Origin: a virus
Length of the DNA stretch: 59,513 nt
Direction: 5' to 3' (one strand)
Virus record (IMG/VR): IMGVR_UViG_3300048014_000052
Location: 1-59,513 of that record
This document shows, one piece after another, positions 54,778 to 59,513 of the stretch. Position numbers and translations under genes: made by a program. Under the pieces are notes generated by a model. It did not search any database. It worked only from the letters and a program-made list of their open reading frames with translations, and had not been told where the DNA came from. How positions within the stretch are numbered: position 1 is the stretch's first letter; each line of letters begins with the position of its first letter.

Positions 54778-54974
54778 GGGAAATACAGCCCGTCGCGATT
54801 GCAGTTCTGGCAGGGGCGCGGATTATCGCACCATTCCGCTTCAATTGATCCGTGACAAAGATCATCGCAGCACCCATGCAGCCACCCCGAAAAACAGTTG
54901 TAGCAGCCCTCTAAACCGGGGCCGCCAGTGTGGTCATAGCCTTCATCCGTTAGATCATCGCTTTCGATGCTCAC
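54774..54974 (-). CDS. Cys-rich 66-aa protein
   Basis: MSIESDDLTDEGYDHTGGPG then LEGCYNCFSGWLHGCCDDLC and PRPCQNCNRDGLYFP: nine cysteines in 45 residues arranged as CxxC pairs, enough for two zinc ions. Strongly acidic start. Coupled at both ends to neighbours by overlaps. Family unknown. Confidence 0.65.
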   Translation of the reverse strand: MSIESDDLTDEGYDHTGGPGLEGCYNCFSGWLHGCCDDLCHGSIEAEWCDNPRPCQNCNRDGLYFP

Positions 54975-55204
54975 GGCTTGACTCCCATGGCGTCGAGTTC
55001 GGCCCGAATGCGATCCCGCAGCCCTTCCAGGGCGCGGATGCTCTCCTCCCGCGGCACGGCAAGCGCGATTTCCAGCCGGCCCGAGTGAACCAGAAGCCCG
55101 ACCTCCTTGGCGACGCCTGGCGCGTTTAGCTTCGCGAGGCCGGCTTCCACTTCCTCAAGCGTCTCGACCAAGTAAGAAACCCGCCGAGCTTCATCGCGTG
55201 TCAC
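54971..55204 (-). CDS. hypothetical helical protein
   Basis: A 77-aa protein from (GTG) TRDEARRVSYLVETLEEVEA with VAKEVGLLVHSGRLEIALAV and SIRALEGLRDRIRAELDAMG. AGGGG stands 7-8 bases before GTG 55204. A longer frame from 55303 overlaps the upstream stop but its first 33 residues look non-coding. Helix-beta-helix outline, unrecognised. Confidence 0.6.
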   Translation of the reverse strand: MTRDEARRVSYLVETLEEVEAGLAKLNAPGVAKEVGLLVHSGRLEIALAVPREESIRALEGLRDRIRAELDAMGVKP

Positions 55205-55299
55205 TGAAAGTCCCCTGAGCAACCCGAAGGGAAATCTAGCACCACGGTGGCGCCGCGTTACAGTGTCGTTAATCTTTCTGACGTGGGATTTTTCGGGGA

Positions 55300-55491
55300 T
55301 CACGTCATCGCCTCCTCTTCCAAGAAGTGATCAATCGCGATTTTGCAGGCCTCCTCGGACGACTCGTATCCAAAGCGCCGATCGCCGGGACCATCATAGT
55401 CCTCATGCTCCCACGAATAGTCACAGGCCCGACTTGGGATCGGCGGCGGGTCGTAGCGGATGATGAAGCCTCGGTAGCGTTCGCCCGTCAT
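55300..55491 (-). CDS. hypothetical small protein
   Basis: A 63-aa protein: MTGERYRGFIIRYDPPPIPS and YSWEHEDYDGPGDRRFGYES then a helix AIDHFLEEEAMT. A perfect AGGAGGT lies 6 bases before ATG 55491, which fixes the start against TTG 55497. It follows the methyltransferase stop by 2 bases. Unrecognised acidic alpha-beta protein. Confidence 0.65.
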   Translation of the reverse strand: MTGERYRGFIIRYDPPPIPSRACDYSWEHEDYDGPGDRRFGYESSEEACKIAIDHFLEEEAMT

Positions 55492-55493
55492 GC

Positions 55494-56741
55494 TCAAACC
55501 TCCTGATCAAACAGGTCGAGAACCGCTGGCGATGTCGGCGCCCTATCGACCGTAACCTTCACCTCGGTTAGCAGGTGCGCATCTTCCGCGATTCGCTTCC
55601 GGGCGATTTCCGCATACGTCTGGCTCAGTTCAATGAGCGTGCAGTCCAGACCGACCCGATCCGCGACGAGCCCGACCGTGCCCGCGCCGCCGAACGGATC
55701 CAGCACCTTTCCCCCAGGCGGACACCCGGCTCGCAAGCATCGATGCGCAAGTTCGGGCGGAAACGTCGCGAAGTGCGCTTCGCTGAAAGCCTGCGTCCCC
55801 ATTTCCCAGACGGTAAGCGACGCCGGCTCGTAATTGCGCAGGAGTCGACCGTGGCCGGTCGGCGTATCGGCTAGGCCGGTGTGATTCACGTGGCCTTCGT
55901 GGCGCGGGGTGAGATGCGGGGGCGTGCGACCGCGCGCACGATTATTCGGGCCTCCAACCGCTTTCATCGTGCCGTTCGTCTTGGCGCCAGCATTCGCGCG
56001 GTGTGATCCCTCTTGCGCTGCGATGTTCTGCGCCCATCTGGCCTCGCTGGCCTCGCTGGCCTCGCTGGCCTCGCAGCGCACCGAGTTGGCGTCGTAATAG
56101 CTTCCGATCCTGATCCACCGAGCGCCATCCCGGGTGGGATCAGTCGCCAGCGGCGCGCGCTCGGTCAGATCCGGACAGAACGAAAGCTCGCCGGTGTCCC
56201 TGGCGCGCCAGACATCCGCGTCATTGGATTTGGTAAGTAGGAAGATTTTCTCATGGGCGATCGACGGCCGCTGCGTCCCCGAGCTGTCGGGCATGGGGTT
56301 CGTTTTCCCCCAGATAATTTCCGAGCGCACCCACCATCCGTCGTCGCAGAGCGCGATCGCGAGCCGATTGGGAATCATGAGAAGATCCTTCGGCTTAATC
56401 CCACCGCCGACCGTGGAGAACGGCTTATCTCGAAATGTACGGTCATCGTTGCCGAGCGCCTTGGTCGCCGCGGCCGACCGCCCATTCGGCGCCGTGGCGT
56501 AGCAATCGCCATAGTTTAGCCAGCAGCAGCCGGTCGGCTTAAGGACGCGGCGAAGTTCCCGAAAGACCGAGACCATGACGTCGAGATGTTCGCCCAGAGT
56601 CGGCTCAAGGCCGATCTGACCTGCCACGTCGTAGTCGCGAAGTCCCCAATATGGAGGACTCGTCACGATGCAGTCAAAATGATCGTCCGGAAGGCCGCCC
56701 AGCATGGCGCGCACGTCACCAACAAGGATATCAACGGTCAT
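55494..56741 (-). CDS. DNA methyltransferase, N4/N6 class with TSPPY motif
   Basis: A 415-aa amino-methyltransferase. Motif IV TSPPYWGLRDY comes near the start (about 31-41) and motif I DPFGGAGTVGLVADRVG near the end (about 347-363), the beta-class order. The middle has IAHEKIFLLTKSND and a target-recognition-like stretch that includes the SEA tandem repeat. No restriction nuclease is next to it, so it probably protects phage DNA or alters host marking. ATG 56741 overlaps the C5 methyltransferase stop (ATGA). Confidence 0.85.
   Translation of the reverse strand: MTVDILVGDVRAMLGGLPDDHFDCIVTSPPYWGLRDYDVAGQIGLEPTLGEHLDVMVSVFRELRRVLKPTGCCWLNYGDCYATAPNGRSAAATKALGNDDRTFRDKPFSTVGGGIKPKDLLMIPNRLAIALCDDGWWVRSEIIWGKTNPMPDSSGTQRPSIAHEKIFLLTKSNDADVWRARDTGELSFCPDLTERAPLATDPTRDGARWIRIGSYYDANSVRCEASEASEASEARWAQNIAAQEGSHRANAGAKTNGTMKAVGGPNNRARGRTPPHLTPRHEGHVNHTGLADTPTGHGRLLRNYEPASLTVWEMGTQAFSEAHFATFPPELAHRCLRAGCPPGGKVLDPFGGAGTVGLVADRVGLDCTLIELSQTYAEIARKRIAEDAHLLTEVKVTVDRAPTSPAVLDLFDQEV
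56041..56076 (-). repeat. 9-bp tandem repeat inside methyltransferase
   Basis: GCCTCGCTG occurs three times in a row plus one 8/9 copy, coding SEASEASEA on the minus strand. The unit is a multiple of three, so copy changes keep the frame. Confidence 0.9.
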
Positions 56742-58360
56742 GCGCGGCTTTCCTCGTCGGCTCGCATGATCTGTTCGCCGATCCAGCGAATCACGGGAAC
56801 GGCCATGGAATTGCCGAGCTGCTTGTACCGAGCCCCATCGGCCTGCATCAGCCACCACCCGCCGTCCGAATCGCGCTCCCATCGGTCTTCCGCGCGCAGC
56901 TTCGTGATCCGCTTTGATTTGAAATGCCGGATCGGAATGCGCGTAAAGTTGTCTGGGAATCCCTGCAGCCGCTCACACTCAACCAGCAAAAGGCGCCTCA
57001 CCTTGGTCGTCGCGATGAAATCCCGCGTGGATCCGCCACTGGCCGACCGTAGCGCCGAGACGGCGCCATGGGCCTCGGGCATCGCGCCCCCTTCCCTACC
57101 CCGCATGGCGAAGGCAACGGCGTGAGCCGCGCCAGCATCAAGGGTCGGGGCGCACTCCTCAAGCGGGTTAAATCCTGCATCCCGCAGACGCAAATGACCA
57201 TCGGCGTCCACGCTCGGCGTCTTTGCCTCGCCGCTACGCTGCAGGTCGCTTCGCAGCCCGTAGGCGATGGCGGGCGGCACGCCCGCATTGGCATGGCTGT
57301 CGGCGTGGCCGCCGGCCCGTAGCGTCGGCGAGATATCGCCCGCGTCGGCGCCGTCGTCCTTCGACGAAAAGGCGATCACATGGCTGTTCGGATCGGTTGC
57401 CGTGGTCAGCGCGTCCGTGGTGTCGCCGGTTTCCCAGGCGCCGCAGTTTCCGCTCGTCCGGTAGGCTACGGCTGGCGCATGGCCGGCGCTGCCTAAGGCG
57501 TGCGCATTGACGGCCGTGGCGACATCAATGGGCCCCGAGGTATTGTTGCCGCCATACGCGATCATTTCAACGGGCGTGCGCGCGCCCCGTGAGCGCGCGC
57601 TTGCGGCGTCCAGTGTAACCGAGATCAAGTTTTCGGCCGTGTCGGCGTCATTTCGGTATCCGCCGCTGCCTGGAGAGCCCGCTGCAATTAATCGGGCAAG
57701 GTTTTGCCCCGCTTCTCGGCGCGGCGGAGAATGCCAGAGCAGGCGGTGGGGCTGAGAAAATAGCGGTCCGCGACGGGTCCAGTCTCCAAAATCGACGACA
57801 AAGAACACACGCTTGCGTCGCTGTGCCAGTCCCCAGAATTGGGCATCCAGGACGCCCCATTCGACCATCCCTTCCGGGCCGACACAAAACCCGCTGTTTC
57901 GCCAGCCGTTTCGTGGAACGTCAAACTCGGCCCCAACCAGCGCTCCAACCACTGAAGCAAAGTCGCGTCCATGGTGGCTTGAGAAGAGTCCGGGGACATT
58001 TCCGATGACGGCCCACCGAGCTTCGCATCGCTCTCTAGCGACGAAAACAAGTCGCGCTGCGTTAAAGAAGAGACCGGAACGGGTGTTCTCGCCATTGTGC
58101 TTTAGCCCCTTGCGCTTGCCGGCCACGCTGAGATCCTGGCAGGGGAAGCCGCCGATCACGACATCCAGGTGGCCCAGGTCCGCGATTTGCTCGTCCGTGA
58201 TCTTCTCGACGTCGCCAAGGTTCGGGACGTCCGGAAAGTGATGTTTGAGGACCGCAGACGCCGCAGTGTCGATTTCCGCGACGGCCGCGCACTCCCAGCC
58301 GAGCGGCTCCCAAGCCACGCTCGCGGCCTCTATGCCGCTGAACAGCGACAGGAACCGCAT
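56738..58360 (-). CDS. dcm: C5-cytosine methyltransferase (Dcm-like) with altered ENV motif
   Basis: A 540-aa protein with motif I LFSGIEAASVAWEPLGW, motif IV GGFPCQDLSVAG (Cys about 74), motif VIII QRRKRVFFVVD and terminal motif X YKQLGNSMAVPVIRWI. The motif VI site reads WAVIGNVPGLFSS, so the catalytic Glu of ENV is Gly (codon GGA at 58003-58001). A long Gly/Ala/Asp-rich insertion sits in the target-recognition area (about 230-430). The enzyme may be impaired, altered in substrate or regulated. The start at 58360 overlaps the HTH gene stop (TGATG). Confidence 0.85.
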   Translation of the reverse strand: MRFLSLFSGIEAASVAWEPLGWECAAVAEIDTAASAVLKHHFPDVPNLGDVEKITDEQIADLGHLDVVIGGFPCQDLSVAGKRKGLKHNGENTRSGLFFNAARLVFVARERCEARWAVIGNVPGLFSSHHGRDFASVVGALVGAEFDVPRNGWRNSGFCVGPEGMVEWGVLDAQFWGLAQRRKRVFFVVDFGDWTRRGPLFSQPHRLLWHSPPRREAGQNLARLIAAGSPGSGGYRNDADTAENLISVTLDAASARSRGARTPVEMIAYGGNNTSGPIDVATAVNAHALGSAGHAPAVAYRTSGNCGAWETGDTTDALTTATDPNSHVIAFSSKDDGADAGDISPTLRAGGHADSHANAGVPPAIAYGLRSDLQRSGEAKTPSVDADGHLRLRDAGFNPLEECAPTLDAGAAHAVAFAMRGREGGAMPEAHGAVSALRSASGGSTRDFIATTKVRRLLLVECERLQGFPDNFTRIPIRHFKSKRITKLRAEDRWERDSDGGWWLMQADGARYKQLGNSMAVPVIRWIGEQIMRADEESRA

Positions 58361-58605
58361 CACTCGCGCTCCCGGTCGTCGGTGTGCGTCGGCTCACGGG
58401 GCAGCACCGGTCGAAAGCCGGCGACAAACGCCTCGACGGCTACGGCAATGGGCCCCGACATTTGACGCGCGCCGCGCTCCAGCTCGCGCACCCGTTGGCC
58501 GCCTTTTTCGACCGAGCCGCCGAGGCGCAAGGCTGTGCCCAGGCGATAGACCGTCCAGCCGAGTTCTTCCCGGGCGCGACGGAGATCTTCGCCGGTGACG
58601 ATCAT
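58360..58605 (-). CDS. XRE-like HTH regulator
   Basis: An 81-aa protein: MIVTGEDLRRAREELGWTVY then RLGTALRLGG and QRVRELERGARQMSGPIAVA. This is a small XRE/Cro-like HTH with a C-terminal helix, a type often coded beside phage methyltransferase genes where it can act as a controller. Overlaps both neighbours by 4 nt or less. Confidence 0.7.
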   Translation of the reverse strand: MIVTGEDLRRAREELGWTVYRLGTALRLGGSVEKGGQRVRELERGARQMSGPIAVAVEAFVAGFRPVLPREPTHTDDRERE

Positions 58606-59111
58606 GATGCGTCCGCCGGCCAGTCCAGATCAGGATATCGGTTCTTCAACCAGTTCGGCCACTTCCGCATCGCGCGCAGAAACCCGACGCATGTCCGTGC
58701 TTTGCGCTCCATGTGGGGCAGATCAAAACCGATGGTCTCGGCGCCGCTCGCTTCCGTCACGACGACAATCGGACAGCCTTTGTGGCAGCGGAATTCATTG
58801 CCGGCCTTGAGGCTTTTCAGGAGCGCCTTCCAGCCTTCGCGATCCTGGATTTCCGGAGAGTTGATCGCGAACGCGCAATTGTCGCACGGCTGACCGGCCA
58901 CCGCGTCGTGCTCCCAGCCGTCTGGAAAAGCTTCCCAAATCGCCAAGCATTTCGGACACCCGGCCATCATGGTCGGGATCGCGCTTAAGGGCGTCGTGTG
59001 CGGACCCTTAAGCACGGTGTCACGGAAGTCGCACCGCGGGCAGACATGCAGGTCTTCGGGCCAGGGTTGACCGAGCATCAGGGCTGTGCGGCGTTTCGCA
59101 GCGTTACCCAT
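58602..59111 (-). CDS. Cys-rich hypothetical protein
   Basis: A 169-aa protein with HVCPRCDFRDTVLKG and AGCPKCLAIWEAF (first zinc site), QPCDNCAFAINSPEIQDREG and a later RCHKGCPIVVVTE (second site). The pattern is of two treble-clef-like zinc modules. It could bind nucleic acid. It ends 4 nt inside the HTH gene and begins 3 nt after the junction-spanning gene's stop. Confidence 0.6.
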   Translation of the reverse strand: MGNAAKRRTALMLGQPWPEDLHVCPRCDFRDTVLKGPHTTPLSAIPTMMAGCPKCLAIWEAFPDGWEHDAVAGQPCDNCAFAINSPEIQDREGWKALLKSLKAGNEFRCHKGCPIVVVTEASGAETIGFDLPHMERKARTCVGFLRAMRKWPNWLKNRYPDLDWPADAS

Positions 59112-59114
59112 GGG

Positions 59115-59513
59115 CTATTCGATTCCCATTTCCTTGGCCCGCGCATCGGCGATTTCTCTATGCCGCGCCCAATAGGCTTCTCGGACATCATATCCGAGGT
59201 CCGTGGGCCCGCACGCAATCTCCGCACCCTGCGGATATGACCCGTCGTCCTTCTTCTGCATGCCGCGCAGCGGATACGGCTCGCTTTCTCGAAACCAGAA
59301 CAGACCCGCGAGCGTCAGTCGATCAAGGTAGAAGTCGCGCCAATCCGCAACCTGTTCGCACTCAAATTTGCCGATCATGCACAGTGGCCATCCTGGACAC
59401 GCCAAGGAAACCGGGCGCCCGCGAACAGACCCAGAAATGCGGTCTGCTCAACGCGATCCAGCGCGTCCACGAAGGCCAAACCGGCTTTGATTTCGGGTGT
59501 CAATGTGTGTGTC
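59115..59513 (-). CDS. C-terminal part of junction-spanning hypothetical gene
   Basis: Reads MIGKFECEQVADWRDFYLDR, LTLAGLFWFRESEPYPLRGM and YDVREAYWARHREIADARAK, ending GIE. Upstream, the right terminal repeat has an indel relative to the left copy and the frame stops inside it. With the left copy the frame runs on to the TTG/GTG start at 137/152, giving about 129-134 aa. Unrecognised alpha-beta protein. Confidence 0.6.
59368..59513. repeat. terminal direct repeat, right copy
   Basis: 146 bases matching 1-147 except for one substitution and one missing base in GCACAGTGGCC versus GCACAGGTGCCC. The unit genome is therefore about 59,367 bp if one copy is kept. Confidence 0.9.

Noticed and set aside
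59368-59405. TTG-started 96-aa version of the junction gene
   Set aside because: Its start appears only because of the indel in the right repeat; the left copy extends the frame to a better start.
1-59513. Integrase, lysogeny attachment site, tRNA genes, CRISPR array, insertion sequence
   Set aside because: I looked for these and found no convincing protein family, cloverleaf, spaced repeat array or transposase. Absence of an integrase suggests a lytic or extrachromosomal lifestyle but does not prove it.

Overview
The window is a single circularly closed tailed-phage genome of about 59.37 kb. Its first 147 bases recur, with one substitution and one indel, as its last 146 bases. Base composition is GC-rich. 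Siphovirus type is inferred from a long tape-measure gene, a tail-tube gene, no sheath or baseplate genes, and a tail-tip module like that of alphaproteobacterial gene transfer agents (DUF2460, DUF2163, NlpC/P60 peptidase, large hub protein). An alphaproteobacterial host is inferred mainly from a phage-encoded GcrA homologue, a regulator family confined to that class. I see no integrase, excisionase, CRISPR array, insertion sequence or tRNA gene.

Layout. Positions 256-2288 hold a ParB-domain protein, a TRM1-like methyltransferase and, on the other strand, a DUF5131 protein. Positions 2374-32450 are the rightward packaging and virion operon: terminase subunits, portal, a SleB-like hydrolase, head-tail adaptor, a fibre-like protein, a three-gene glycosyltransferase/methyltransferase/MptE-like cassette, Mu gpF-like protein, a ParB-XkdF protease fusion, scaffold, cement, major capsid, connectors, tail tube, frameshifted tail chaperone, tape measure, tail tip, lectin-like proteins and two small membrane proteins. 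Most genes overlap by ATGA or TGATG. A hairpin repeat (GCGTC-loop-GACGC) precedes the cement, capsid and tail-tube genes.

Positions 32511-40136 are leftward after a bidirectional terminator. They hold an Ig-like secreted protein, a holin-lipoprotein fusion, an ASCH protein, and a recombination module (RecE-like exonuclease, probable annealing protein, coiled-coil protein). Positions 40199-42097 are a short rightward regulatory block: a Cro-like HTH, an RMF-like protein, a RuvC-like resolvase and the GcrA homologue. Positions 42088-44940 are leftward replication genes (loader-like, initiator-like with an internal G-rich tract, DnaB helicase). Positions 45225-59513 are a long leftward early region of short genes (HNH nuclease, ribbon-helix-helix, RadC-like, ParB, HTH and many Cys-rich proteins) ending with two DNA methyltransferases. 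The last leftward gene crosses the contig junction and starts near position 150 beside a TATAAT promoter.

How it fits together: four leftward early operons share one promoter/leader design, an extended -10 followed by a hairpin at the predicted mRNA 5' end and then GGGCGCCG plus a Shine-Dalgarno. This suggests one co-regulated early regulon. GcrA, the methyltransferases and two HTH regulators with near-leaderless promoters suggest that transcription and methylation state of phage or host are actively controlled. The ParB protein has no ParA partner.
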